64,000 nucleotides of DNA from Oceanobacillus rekensis (GCF_002153375.1 NZ_MTBQ01000002.1:250223-314222); one strand, 5' to 3'; counted from the stretch's first letter, positions 26,707 to 35,711 are shown. The notes: generated by a model from the sequence alone, not told the origin. Program-made: numbers and translations.

Positions 26707-27876
26707 ATGAAAAGAGATGCGGTAATTGTATCAGCTGTCCGAACTGCAATTGCAAGACAAGGAGGTTCATTAGCATCTGTTCCTGCTCATGTTTTTGGAG
26801 CAGAGGTTATAAAAGAAGCAGTGAAACGGGCTAATATTGACCCAGAGTCGGTAGATGATGTGATTTTTGGTAATGTACTTAGTGGTGGCGGAAATATTGC
26901 TAGACTTACAGCATTACAGACAGGTCTATCTCCCAATTTACCAGGACTTACAGTAGATCGTCAATGTGGCTCAGGTATTAATGCAGTAGCCCTTGCTGCA
27001 CAGGCAATACAATCTGGTACAGGGGATATTTATATTACTGGTGGTACAGAAAGCATGAGTCGTGCGCCATATCTAATGGATCGTCCAGAAAAAGCGTATA
27101 GCCCAGCACTTCCAAACTTTAGAAAATCGCAATTATCTCCAAAAGAAATAGGTGACCCACCTATGGGGATTACAGCAGAAAATCTCGTGAAGAAATACAG
27201 TATTAGTAGAGAAGAACAGGATGAATACGCATTAAGAAGTCAACAAAGAATGGCTAAAGCCATGGAGGAAGGGTACTTTGACGAGCAAATTGTTCCAATA
27301 TCGGTACCAGTCCGTAAAGGAGATCCTATTGTATTTGATAAAGACGAACATCCACGTCCGAATTCAACATTAGAAGCGTTAGCTAAACTACCGCCAGCTT
27401 TTGTTAAAGATGGCTCAGTAACAGCAGGGAGTAGTTCTGGATTAAATGATGCTGCATCTGCACTAGTCGTAATGTCTAGGGAAAAGGCAGAAGAATTAGG
27501 TCTTACACCATTAGCTACTATTCGTACTTCTGCAGTTGCTGGTGTGGATCCAAATATCATGGGTATTGGACCAGTACCAGCAACGAAAAAAGTACTCGAG
27601 AAGTCAGGACTTAGCCTAAAAGATATGGACATTATTGAACTAAACGAAGCTTTTGCATCTCAGGTCATTGCGTGTGATAGAGAGTTGTATTTTGACCCTG
27701 AGAAACTAAATGTAAATGGTGGAGCAATTGCACATGGGCATCCACTAGGTGCAACTGGTGCAATTCTAGTAACGAAAGCAGTTTATGAATTAAAACGTTC
27801 GAACGGAAGATACGGTCTGGTCACTGCGTGTATTGGTGGCGGGCAGGGAATTGCATTAATTATTGAAAGAGCCTAA
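26707..27876 (+). CDS. Thiolase (acetyl-CoA C-acyltransferase)
   Basis: 389 residues from ATG 26707, 11 bases after AAGGAG; an earlier GTG overlaps the site itself. Active-site Cys87 in VDRQCGSGINA, then NEAFASQVIA, GGAIAHGHPLGATGA (His) and ACIGGGQGIALI (second Cys). Ends the operon that begins with the ligase at 20102, giving that operon a full set from activation to thiolysis. Related to, but clearly distinct from, the thiolase at 17074. Confidence 0.95.
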   Translation: MKRDAVIVSAVRTAIARQGGSLASVPAHVFGAEVIKEAVKRANIDPESVDDVIFGNVLSGGGNIARLTALQTGLSPNLPGLTVDRQCGSGINAVALAAQAIQSGTGDIYITGGTESMSRAPYLMDRPEKAYSPALPNFRKSQLSPKEIGDPPMGITAENLVKKYSISREEQDEYALRSQQRMAKAMEEGYFDEQIVPISVPVRKGDPIVFDKDEHPRPNSTLEALAKLPPAFVKDGSVTAGSSSGLNDAASALVVMSREKAEELGLTPLATIRTSAVAGVDPNIMGIGPVPATKKVLEKSGLSLKDMDIIELNEAFASQVIACDRELYFDPEKLNVNGGAIAHGHPLGATGAILVTKAVYELKRSNGRYGLVTACIGGGQGIALIIERA

Positions 27877-27952
27877 AAAGTAAATACTACACCATATTGC
27901 CGACTATACGAATGTGCTTTGTACTAGACTAATGAAAGAGAGGAATTTGCCT

Positions 27953-28516
27953 GTGAAGGAGAAAATTATTAGAGAAAGCATAGATTTATTCGATGAAAAG
28001 GGGTTTATCGAGACATCAATTCAGGATATAGTCGGCAATATTGGTGTTACAAAAGGAACATTCTATTATTATTTTGAGAGTAAGCAGGAGCTGTTAAGAG
28101 ATATACACTTATCTTATCTTCAAGAATTATTGGAAGAACAGCAAATAATTTTAGGGGATAAAGATAAAAATCACATAGATAAACTATACAGCGTTATCTA
28201 TCTACTGATTAGAAAAATTAAAAGTCATGGACCAAATGCGAGAATACTATTTAGAGAAATGCGGCATCTAACAAAGGAAAATATGGAACAGATTAAAAAG
28301 AAAAGAAAAGAATTCCGTAACAATTTTAAAGCGATGATAGAAGAAGGAATTCAAGTTGGGGAATTTAAAAATAATATACGGTCCGATATTCTTGCAATTG
28401 GTATTCTAAGTATGACCAATCGTAGTTATTACTGGTATAACCCAGATGGAGAAATAGATGAGAGGGAACTGGTAGATTTATATTTAGAACTTATTTTGAA
28501 TGGTATAAAAGCGTGA
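27953..28516 (+). CDS. TetR-family transcriptional regulator
   Basis: 187 residues from GTG 27953, which follows AGAGAGG by about 10 bases; ATG 27932 and GTG 27914 are longer alternatives without a ribosome site. N-terminal HTH: GFIETSIQDIVGNIGVTKGTFYYYFESKQELL (read in parts, about residues 14-45) is classical TetR. The C-terminal ligand domain is helical and typical of repressors sensing acyl-CoAs, but the ligand cannot be read. Only regulator of this class in the window, hence the best candidate for the three ATACTAAC/GTTAGTAT palindromes at 20054, 21706 and 59342. Confidence 0.92.
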   Translation: MKEKIIRESIDLFDEKGFIETSIQDIVGNIGVTKGTFYYYFESKQELLRDIHLSYLQELLEEQQIILGDKDKNHIDKLYSVIYLLIRKIKSHGPNARILFREMRHLTKENMEQIKKKRKEFRNNFKAMIEEGIQVGEFKNNIRSDILAIGILSMTNRSYYWYNPDGEIDERELVDLYLELILNGIKA

Positions 28517-28553
28517 AATGTACGATTAAGAATTAAAGGTGGGGAAGACAACA

Positions 28554-28961
28554 ATGTCGTATTCTCATGAAGTAGAAGTATTTGTAAGGTTATGCGAAAC
28601 AGATGCATTAGGTCATGTCAATAATACGAGTCATTTTCGATATTTTGAAGAAGCTAGGGGGAAGTTTTTCAAAATTATTTATCCGGATAGAAGTTCTTCC
28701 TTTAATTTCATAATAGCTTCCATCAAGTGTGACTACATACATCAAGCTTTTGCAGGAGAAATTCTAATTGTAAATACAAATATAAATCGAATTGGTGATA
28801 AGAGTTTCACAATTACTCAAATACTTAAAAACAAGGAAACAGGGATTACTATTGCAATGGGGGAACTTGTACTCGTTTGTTACGATAACGTAAAAGGAAT
28901 AAGTATTCCCATCCCAGAACCGCTGAAAGAAAATCTTGAAATGCAGTTAAGTTATCACTAA
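28554..28961 (+). CDS. YbgC/FcbC-type acyl-CoA thioesterase (4HBT hotdog)
   Basis: 135 residues from ATG 28554 behind AAAGGTGGGG. VRLCETDALGHVNNTSHFRY (about 11-30) is the 4-hydroxybenzoyl-CoA thioesterase motif with the catalytic Asp, followed by YFEEAR and IIASIKCDYIHQAFAGE. Hydrolyses acyl- or aroyl-CoA. It is a close paralogue of the gene at 31146, which starts at the same alignment position; the pair brackets the TTT permease genes. Short gap from TetR suggests a shared transcript. Confidence 0.9.
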   Translation: MSYSHEVEVFVRLCETDALGHVNNTSHFRYFEEARGKFFKIIYPDRSSSFNFIIASIKCDYIHQAFAGEILIVNTNINRIGDKSFTITQILKNKETGITIAMGELVLVCYDNVKGISIPIPEPLKENLEMQLSYH

Positions 28962-29060
28962 TTTAAATCTTACAAAATGAATAAGAGGTTTTGTTAATAA
29001 AGGTTGATCAGATTTAGGGAAGTTTTATTAATCTACAATATATTTGAGTGGAGGGAGAGA

Positions 29061-29510
29061 ATGAATAATAATTATTTTAAAATTAAAGACTCCTATATAT
29101 ATGGACTTGTAGTATTACTTGGATTATTACTTCTAATCATTGTAATACCGATGCAAATCCAAAGTGGAGAGCCTAGGTTGATGCCTTATTTGTATGCAGC
29201 AGGATTATTGATTGTCGGTCTGTATAAGTTTATCTCATTCTTATTCAATAAAGAGAGCGAATATTTAAAATTTAACAAAACAGTTATTAAATATGTTGGC
29301 TTAAATATCTTGATATATACAGCTTATATATTTTTAATTCAGCATATTGGTTTTTTTATAATGTCAATTATTTTCATAGTTGCTCTATTACGTGTACTTG
29401 GTGAGGGATGGAAAATTACAATCATTTTAAGTGTGGTATTACCTGCCTCTATTTATCTATTATTTACGCAAATATTAGCTCTGTATTTTCCTTCAGGAAT
29501 CCTATTCTAA
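29061..29510 (+). CDS. tctB: Tripartite tricarboxylate transporter small membrane subunit
   Basis: 149 residues from ATG 29061, set by GGAGGGAG 7 bases upstream; the in-frame extension upstream lacks a site. Four hydrophobic helices (about 14-32, 42-60, 78-98, 104-145 as two) fit TctB. Inserts in the cytoplasmic membrane with TctA, which begins 32 bases later. The family carries citrate and other carboxylates with a periplasmic or lipid-anchored TctC binding protein; two TctC genes lie at 33580 and 34619. Confidence 0.88.
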   Translation: MNNNYFKIKDSYIYGLVVLLGLLLLIIVIPMQIQSGEPRLMPYLYAAGLLIVGLYKFISFLFNKESEYLKFNKTVIKYVGLNILIYTAYIFLIQHIGFFIMSIIFIVALLRVLGEGWKITIILSVVLPASIYLLFTQILALYFPSGILF

Positions 29511-29542
29511 AATACTCCAAATCTGAGGAGGTGTAGTAAAAG

Positions 29543-31087
29543 ATGTTTACACAAATAGTTGAAGGTTTCTCCATGATGTTCACTCCTATGACAATTCTTT
29601 TAATATTAGCTGGTGTTATTGCTGGAACCTTTTTAGGTGCGATACCTGGTTTAACTTCAACAATGGGGATTGCATTAATTCTACCAGTCACTTTTTACTT
29701 GGACCCAATTGCTGGAATTAGTATGTTAATTGCTATGTATAAAGGTGGAATGTTTGGAGGAAGTATATCTGCAATATTGTTTAATGCTCCTGGAACCCCC
29801 GCTGCGGCAGCTACTGCTCTCGACGGGTATGTACTAAAACAGAAAGGGTATCCGCGTAAAACGATACGGCTTGCTCTAATATCATCAACAACAGGTGACT
29901 TAGTAGGTAATCTGGTACTTATTTTTACTGCTGGATTACTTGCATCAGTAGCATTACGATTTGGACCAACGGAGAATGCTTCATTAGTTATTTTTGCTTT
30001 GGTTTTAATCATAGTGATAACTGGAAACTCAATAGCAAAGAATCTTATTTCAGTATTAATAGGATTGTTAATTGCAACAATTGGAGCAGATCCAGTTACT
30101 TCCATACCACGTTTTGACTTTGGAATGGTTGAACTTTCTGGTTCTGTAAGTATTATAGCACTTGTTATTGGTTTGCTGGCAGTTTCAGAAGTATTTGAAA
30201 CAATGGCCCAGCATTACCGTAATCGTAACAAGGCTGATAAATCTAAGTCGAACATATCTGAAATTGAAATGGGCGAAAAAAGTCAGAATGTGGATAAGGA
30301 TGAGGATAACTTAACTTGGAAAGAGGTTACTGCAGTTAAGAGAACACTCGGACGCTCAGCGATAATTGGAACATTAATTGGTGCTCTTCCTGGCCTAGGT
30401 CCAGTTACGGCTTCGTTCGTTAGTTATGCGCAAGCAAAGAGTAAATCTAAGAATGGTGATAACTTTGGTAAGGGTGAAAAAGAGGGCGTAGTTGCAGCCG
30501 AGACTGCAAATAGTGCTGTAGGTAGTTCAAACCTTATTCCACTCCTATCCTTAGGTATACCTGGAGATGCAACTGCAGCTTTGATTTTTGGTGCGTTAAT
30601 AATTCACGGTATTATTCCTGGGCCTCAACTTATTGAGACAAATGGTTCTATTGTTTATGGGATATTTGCTGGAATGTTATTGGCATCGGTGTTTTGTTTA
30701 GTTATAAATTGGTATGCAAGTAATATTTTTCGGAAGATTGCAGTAATACGACCGACGGTGTTAATGCCAGTAATTCTTGTTCTGTGTATTGCAGGAACAT
30801 ATGGATATAGTCAAGCTTCCTTTGATATTATCGTAATGTTTATCTTCGGTGTATTAGGTTTTGTATTGAAGAAGGTAGAGATTCCATTAGTAGGGGTTGT
30901 TATTGGCTTTGTACTGGGACCCAAATTGGAAGAATCAATTAGGCAAGTCTTGGTTTTATCGAACGGAGATCTAGGTGTATTCTTTACTAGACCAATTTCT
31001 TTGGCGTTTTTAATTATCGCACTATTTGTTACCTTTGGTCAATTCAGAAAGGAAAAAAAGTTAAAGGACGAGAAAAAGGCAGCATAA
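29543..31087 (+). CDS. tctA: Tripartite tricarboxylate transporter large permease
   Basis: 514 residues, about twelve membrane segments. TctA hallmarks: GTFLGAIPGLTSTMGIALILP (read in parts, about 32-52), GGMFGGSISAILFNAPGTP (about 75-93) and GIPGDATAALIFGALIIHGI in the second half. The duplicated glycine/proline-rich loops form the substrate path. Couples carboxylate entry to an ion gradient. Operon with TctB. A hydrophilic insert (about 225-255) separates the halves. GAGGAGGTG site. Confidence 0.95.
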   Translation: MFTQIVEGFSMMFTPMTILLILAGVIAGTFLGAIPGLTSTMGIALILPVTFYLDPIAGISMLIAMYKGGMFGGSISAILFNAPGTPAAAATALDGYVLKQKGYPRKTIRLALISSTTGDLVGNLVLIFTAGLLASVALRFGPTENASLVIFALVLIIVITGNSIAKNLISVLIGLLIATIGADPVTSIPRFDFGMVELSGSVSIIALVIGLLAVSEVFETMAQHYRNRNKADKSKSNISEIEMGEKSQNVDKDEDNLTWKEVTAVKRTLGRSAIIGTLIGALPGLGPVTASFVSYAQAKSKSKNGDNFGKGEKEGVVAAETANSAVGSSNLIPLLSLGIPGDATAALIFGALIIHGIIPGPQLIETNGSIVYGIFAGMLLASVFCLVINWYASNIFRKIAVIRPTVLMPVILVLCIAGTYGYSQASFDIIVMFIFGVLGFVLKKVEIPLVGVVIGFVLGPKLEESIRQVLVLSNGDLGVFFTRPISLAFLIIALFVTFGQFRKEKKLKDEKKAA

Positions 31088-31145
31088 AAATCACATAATA
31101 CATCTTTCCTATTATATAAGGTTATTAAAAAAGGTGGTGTTTAAG

Positions 31146-31547
31146 TTGACGAACTCTCATGACATAGAAGTTTATGTTAGATTTTGCGAAACCGATGCAA
31201 TTGGGCATGTAAATAATACAAGTCATTTTCTGTATTTTGAAGAGGCGCGTACAAAGTTTTTTAGAATGATTCATCCAAATAGACAATCTTCTTCAAGCTT
31301 TATATTAGCGTCGATAAAGTGTGATTATATTGAGCAAGCTTATGCAGGCCAGGTATTAAAGGTGTCAACTAATGTTTTATATATAGGGACTAAAAGTTTC
31401 ACAATAAGACATAGGCTCATTGCAAGTGATAGTAATAAAATAATCGCAGAAGCAGAAGCGGTTACAGTTTGTTTTGATTTTAAAAATCAAAAGACAATAC
31501 CTTTAAATAGGGAACTAAGAGAAAGCTTAGAAGAATATATGGTTTAA
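31146..31547 (+). CDS. YbgC/FcbC-type acyl-CoA thioesterase, paralogue
   Basis: 133 residues from TTG 31146. That codon is 6 bases after AAAGGTGGTG and aligns exactly with the ATG of the paralogue at 28554 (SHDIEVYVRFCETD against SHEVEVFVRLCETD). GTGs further up overlap the ribosome site. The same 4HBT motif DAIGHVNNTSHF with the catalytic Asp is present. Followed after 24 bases by the kinase gene. Two such closely related thioesterases within 2.6 kb imply local duplication. Confidence 0.9.
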   Translation: MTNSHDIEVYVRFCETDAIGHVNNTSHFLYFEEARTKFFRMIHPNRQSSSSFILASIKCDYIEQAYAGQVLKVSTNVLYIGTKSFTIRHRLIASDSNKIIAEAEAVTVCFDFKNQKTIPLNRELRESLEEYMV

Positions 31548-31571
31548 ATAAAAGATTTGAGGAGGTGCAGT

Positions 31572-32639
31572 ATGTCATCTGAAGTAATTCCTATTCGAGA
31601 AGGAGAAGAAATTGATTTAGTCAAAATGGAATCATTTTTAAAAGAGAGTATAAAAGATCTGCCAAATGAGACTTTGACAATGAAACAGTTTAGTGCTGGA
31701 CGTTCTAATTTAACATATCTATTAAAAGTGGGAGATTGGGAAGCGGTCTTGAGACGACCTCCCTTAGGACCGGTTGCTCCTAAAGCACACGATATGGAAA
31801 GGGAGTTTACAATCTTAAAAGAGATTTCGCCGTATTTTTCTCCAGCACCCAAACCTTATCTGTTTGTTGACAAGGAGATTAGTATAATCGAATGTCCTTT
31901 CTTTATTATGGAAAGGAGACAAGGAATTGTTTTAGACACTGAATTCCCAAGTCATATTACTTACACTGAAGATTTAGGGCGGAAAATTTCTGAAATAATG
32001 GTAGATACATTAGTCTCTTTACATCAGATTGATTATACAAAAACAAAATTAAAGGATATGACCAAACCAAGTGGTTTTTTAGAACGACAGGTTAATGGTT
32101 GGATTTACCGGTATGAAAGGTCTAAGACAGAAGAATTAGAGGGTATTGAACAATTAAAAAAATGGATGCTAAATCATATTCCGGTATCACAAAGCTCTAC
32201 AATTATTCATTATGATTATAAACTAAATAATCTAATGTTTACGAATGACTTTAGTGAAATAAATGGGTTGTTTGATTGGGAAATGACAACAGTGGGGGAT
32301 CCATTAGCAGATTTAGGTGTAGCCATGAGCTATTGGAAAGAGGGAAATGATTCACCGCTTTTACAAAAAGGGTCAGAAATTGATACGGTCACTGTATATC
32401 CAGGTTTTATGTCACGTAATGAATTTATGGAATTGTATGCAAAGAAAAGTGGTAGAGACGTATCGAATATGAACTTTTATTTGACTTTTGCTTATTTTAA
32501 ATTAGCTGTCATTTGCCAGCAAATCTATTATAGGTGGAAAAAAGGACAAACAAAAGATGCTCGATTTAAAGATTTAAATTTATATGTAAATAATTTAATT
32601 AAATATTGTTTAGAAACGACAGTGAGTAAGAATCTATAA
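31572..32639 (+). CDS. ACAD10/11-type phosphotransferase (LvaA-like 4-hydroxyacyl-CoA kinase candidate)
   Basis: 355 residues from ATG 31572 after GAGGAGGTG. Aminoglycoside-phosphotransferase fold. The nucleotide-binding start FSAGRSNLTYLL leads to DWEAVLRRPPLGPVAPKAHD (about 58-77), the ACAD10/11 kinase signature. The catalytic loop HYDYKLNN (213-220) has Asp215 and Asn220, and the metal-binding FDWE is at 234-237. Such kinases phosphorylate 4-hydroxyacyl-CoAs in levulinate and gamma-hydroxy-acid breakdown. The partner dehydrogenase is at 24666 rather than adjacent. Antibiotic resistance is unlikely given context and signature. Confidence 0.88.
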   Translation: MSSEVIPIREGEEIDLVKMESFLKESIKDLPNETLTMKQFSAGRSNLTYLLKVGDWEAVLRRPPLGPVAPKAHDMEREFTILKEISPYFSPAPKPYLFVDKEISIIECPFFIMERRQGIVLDTEFPSHITYTEDLGRKISEIMVDTLVSLHQIDYTKTKLKDMTKPSGFLERQVNGWIYRYERSKTEELEGIEQLKKWMLNHIPVSQSSTIIHYDYKLNNLMFTNDFSEINGLFDWEMTTVGDPLADLGVAMSYWKEGNDSPLLQKGSEIDTVTVYPGFMSRNEFMELYAKKSGRDVSNMNFYLTFAYFKLAVICQQIYYRWKKGQTKDARFKDLNLYVNNLIKYCLETTVSKNL

Positions 32640-32705
32640 GATATTAATGAGAAAGTGTAGTTGTTAAAGGTTCCAACAATATACAAATAGATAGGGGATT
32701 TTAAT

Positions 32706-33500
32706 ATGCAAAAGCAAATTGAAGTATCAAATCATTTATTAGTGAACATTAATAATGGGATTATGAACATAAAACTTAATCGACCAGAAAGTCTGAATGC
32801 TTTTAGCACGGAAATGATTTCGGGATTAAAAGAAGCACTAAGAAATGCAAAAACGAACAATGATGTAAGGGTTATTACAATCTCAGGATCAGGTAGGTCA
32901 TTTAGTTCTGGTGGCGATGTAAAAAGAATGGGGAAAAGGAAACCAATAGAAACCTACGAGCATATTGGGAATTTAAACGAATTAATTCTTGCTATGAGAG
33001 ATTTGGAAAAACCAATTATTGCAGCTGTACATGGGTATGCTGCGGGTGCTGGATTTAATCTAGCTCTAGCAAGTGACATGATTCTAGCTGCTGAGGATAG
33101 TAAGTTTGTTTTGAGTTTCTCTAAAGTAGGATTAATTTCCGATGGAGGAGGATTATATTTCCTACCAAGATTAATTGGTAGTTACCGTGCGAAGGAACTC
33201 TTCTTTAATGCTGAACCTATTACAGTAGAAGAAGCACATTCACTAGGTATTGTTAATCATGTATATCCTTTAGAAGACTTCGAGAATCGTGTAGAGGAAT
33301 TTGTTGCAAAAATTGCTGCAGGACCATCGAAAACGTTTGGATTAATTAAAAAGATTGCCGATCAGTCATTACAATCAAGCCTAGCAGAAATACTTGAACA
33401 AGAGCGCATTACGCAGGCAACGATTGCAACAACGGAAGACCATGCAGAGGGAATCTTAGCATTTAAGGAAAAAAGGAACCCAAATTTTAGTGGGAAATAA
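32706..33500 (+). CDS. Enoyl-CoA hydratase/isomerase family protein (PaaG-like)
   Basis: 264 residues. GSGRSFSSGGDVKRMG and HGYAAGAGFNLALASDM give the crotonase fold. As in its relative at 1728, the two hydratase Glu residues are missing (Asn in GFNLA; Phe at the second site in FSKVGLISDGGG). The FSKVGL-GG-FLPRL pattern is that of PaaG-like isomerases. It may move a double bond or act on the product of the kinase/ACAD10-11 route. Site ATAGGGG; 66 bases after the kinase gene. Confidence 0.88.
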   Translation: MQKQIEVSNHLLVNINNGIMNIKLNRPESLNAFSTEMISGLKEALRNAKTNNDVRVITISGSGRSFSSGGDVKRMGKRKPIETYEHIGNLNELILAMRDLEKPIIAAVHGYAAGAGFNLALASDMILAAEDSKFVLSFSKVGLISDGGGLYFLPRLIGSYRAKELFFNAEPITVEEAHSLGIVNHVYPLEDFENRVEEFVAKIAAGPSKTFGLIKKIADQSLQSSLAEILEQERITQATIATTEDHAEGILAFKEKRNPNFSGK

Positions 33501-33579
33501 TATCCTTTCTTAAGCAAGATGTTTAACTAGTAACCAATGAATGAAATCAAAACAATCTATCTAAGAGAGGATGATATAA

Positions 33580-34548
33580 ATGAAGAAAAAGACTGTTTTG
33601 GGGATATTCATAGCTATATTACTATCACTTTTGGTTGCATGTAGTTCAGAGTCTAGCGGTAGTGGTGATTCTGATTATCCTAAAAAACCCGTTACATTGA
33701 TGTTACCCTATGGTTCTGGAGGAACGACTGATTTATATTTTAGGGAGTTTACGAATATTGCAGAAGAGCATCTTGGACAGAGAATAATTATTAAAAATGA
33801 AACTGGCGGTGGAGGATTATCCATGTATTCTACGCTCGCAACTGCAGACACCGATGGATATACAATGGCTGCTGGTATGGGAACATCTCTTTATGCGATA
33901 AATCCACATCTTGAACTAATGGAACATGATGGAGAAGATTTTACGCTTGTTTCACCTGCAATGCAATACCAGTACGTATTTGTTGCACCTAGTGATGCTC
34001 CTTATCAAACATTTGAGGAGTTAATAGAGTACTCAAAAGAAAATCCATTAACATTTGCTGCCTCTAGTACGACAAATCATCTGTTCGCTGAGACTATCAA
34101 TAAGGCGGAAAATTTCGATTTGCAATGGAAGATAGTTAATTATACTAGTGATTCCGAGTCTATTGCAGCGGTTTTAGGTGGGCATGTAGATTTTACATTG
34201 GTTTCGCCGATAGCAGTAGCTGGTTCTGAGCAGGCAGGGGATATAAACTATTTAGCTGTTTCACCTGAAAAGTTTGAATCTCATCCTGATGTCCCTACAA
34301 TGGATGAGTTGGGATATGAATTAGATATAACAGCAATGATAGGTATTGGTGGGCCTAAAGGTTTACCAGAGGACGTTGTAGCTAAATGGGATGATGTAAT
34401 AAAGAAGACGTTAGAAGACCCTAAACTTATTGAATTTGCAGCCAAAAACTATTATACGCTGCCAAATATGTCTCAGGAAGAAATGGATGACTTTTTTACC
34501 AACCAAAGAGAACGCTTTGGTGAGGTCATTGATCGAGTAGTGGAATAG
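33580..34548 (+). CDS. tctC: Tripartite tricarboxylate transporter binding lipoprotein (TctC), copy 1
   Basis: 322 residues. Signal peptide with lipobox LLVAC, Cys21 lipidated. Bug/TctC family motifs are YPKKPVTLMLPYGSGGTTDL (about 34-53), IIIKNETGGGGLSMYSTLA, and ADTDGYTMAAGMG. Captures a carboxylate outside the membrane for TctAB at 29061-31087. The next gene is a close duplicate, and the substrate-lining regions after about residue 110 differ most, so the two may present different acids. AGAGAGGATG site. Confidence 0.93.
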   Translation: MKKKTVLGIFIAILLSLLVACSSESSGSGDSDYPKKPVTLMLPYGSGGTTDLYFREFTNIAEEHLGQRIIIKNETGGGGLSMYSTLATADTDGYTMAAGMGTSLYAINPHLELMEHDGEDFTLVSPAMQYQYVFVAPSDAPYQTFEELIEYSKENPLTFAASSTTNHLFAETINKAENFDLQWKIVNYTSDSESIAAVLGGHVDFTLVSPIAVAGSEQAGDINYLAVSPEKFESHPDVPTMDELGYELDITAMIGIGGPKGLPEDVVAKWDDVIKKTLEDPKLIEFAAKNYYTLPNMSQEEMDDFFTNQRERFGEVIDRVVE

Positions 34549-34618
34549 AATTTTTTCGTCATGATACGAGAACGAGTAATAAACAAAATTATTCAGTCAC
34601 AGGGAGGAGGACTAATGA

Positions 34619-35596
34619 ATGTATAAAAAGTTAATTTTCATAGTCATGTTCGCTAGTATGTTCTTTATTTTAGTTGCTTGTAGTGAAGAATCAAGTAGTA
34701 GTGATGGTGAGTCGGACTACCCTAAAAGACCTGTTACGATGATGGTTCCTTACGGGGCAGGTGGAACAACCGACCTTTACTTTAGGGAGTTTATTAATAT
34801 AGCAGAAGAACACTTAGGGCAGAGGATTATTATAAAAAATGAAACTGGTGGCGGCGGGCTATCAATGTATTCTACTCTTGCAAATGAAAAACCAGATGGG
34901 TATACAGTTGCTGGTGGAATGGGGACTTCGTTATATGGAATAAATCCACATCTCAATTTAATGGAACAGGACGAGGATGATTTTATACTGGTAAGGCCAG
35001 TAATGGAATATATGCATGTGATTGCTGCTAGTAAAGATGCACCTTTTCAAACATTTGAAGAGCTATTAGAGTATTCTAAGGATAATAAGGTTACTTATGC
35101 TTCATCCTCTACTACAAATGCTATAATGGCAGAATTAATTAACCAAGAAGAAGATTTTGAGTTGCAATGGGAGGCCGTTAATTATAGTAGTGCAGCTGAG
35201 ACGACTTCAGGGGTTTTAGGAGGTCATGTAGATTTTACACTTGATACAATTACCCCAATGCTTGGTTCTATTCAGTCGGGGGATATTAACCTTTTAGCTG
35301 TCATTCCTGATACGAAATTAGAAACTCATCCAGATGTACCAACCTTAAAAGAATTAGGTTATGAGTTTGACATGAGCGCTATGATTGGAATAGGAGGACC
35401 AACTGGTCTACCGGAAAATGTTGTAGAAAAATGGGAAGAAGTAATTAGTAAAACGATGGAAGATCCTAGACTTGTAGAATTTGCAAAGAAAAATAATTAT
35501 ATTTTGCCAGATTTGAATTCTGAGGAAGTAAAAGAATACTTTGACAATCAAAGAGAACAGTTCGGTCAGGTTATCGATAGGGTAGTTGAACAGTAG
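34619..35596 (+). CDS. tctC: Tripartite tricarboxylate transporter binding lipoprotein (TctC), copy 2
   Basis: 325 residues, ATG 34619 behind GGGAGGAGG; a nearer ATG at 34615 is out of frame and stops at once. Lipobox ILVAC, Cys21. YPKRPVTMMVPYGAGGTTDL and IKNETGGGGLSMYSTLA are nearly the same as in copy 1, showing tandem duplication. Differences cluster in the second half (EYMHVIAASKDAPF against YQYVFVAPSDAPY). Followed by a terminator, so it ends the transporter transcript. Confidence 0.93.
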   Translation: MYKKLIFIVMFASMFFILVACSEESSSSDGESDYPKRPVTMMVPYGAGGTTDLYFREFINIAEEHLGQRIIIKNETGGGGLSMYSTLANEKPDGYTVAGGMGTSLYGINPHLNLMEQDEDDFILVRPVMEYMHVIAASKDAPFQTFEELLEYSKDNKVTYASSSTTNAIMAELINQEEDFELQWEAVNYSSAAETTSGVLGGHVDFTLDTITPMLGSIQSGDINLLAVIPDTKLETHPDVPTLKELGYEFDMSAMIGIGGPTGLPENVVEKWEEVISKTMEDPRLVEFAKKNNYILPDLNSEEVKEYFDNQREQFGQVIDRVVEQ

Positions 35597-35616
35597 TTTT
35601 ATAAATAGTTATAGTG

Positions 35617-35673
35617 ATGCTTAAATGGAAAAGGTCAATAGTAGATTTATTTTTCATTTAAGCATACTTTTTA
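35617..35673 (+). terminator. Rho-independent terminator
   Basis: ATGCTTAAATG (35617-35627) pairs with CATTTAAGCAT (35655-35665), extended by A-T pairs, and is followed by ACTTTTTATT. The loop is long (27 bases). Ends the TctC transcript. Confidence 0.65.
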
Positions 35674-35711
35674 TTATTCATAACTAATATTTTTACCTAA
35701 GGAGGTAAGAA

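Noticed and set aside
31572-32639. Aminoglycoside resistance kinase
   Set aside because: Same fold, but the RRPPLGPVAPKAHD segment and the gene neighbourhood fit ACAD10/11-type acyl-CoA kinases better.
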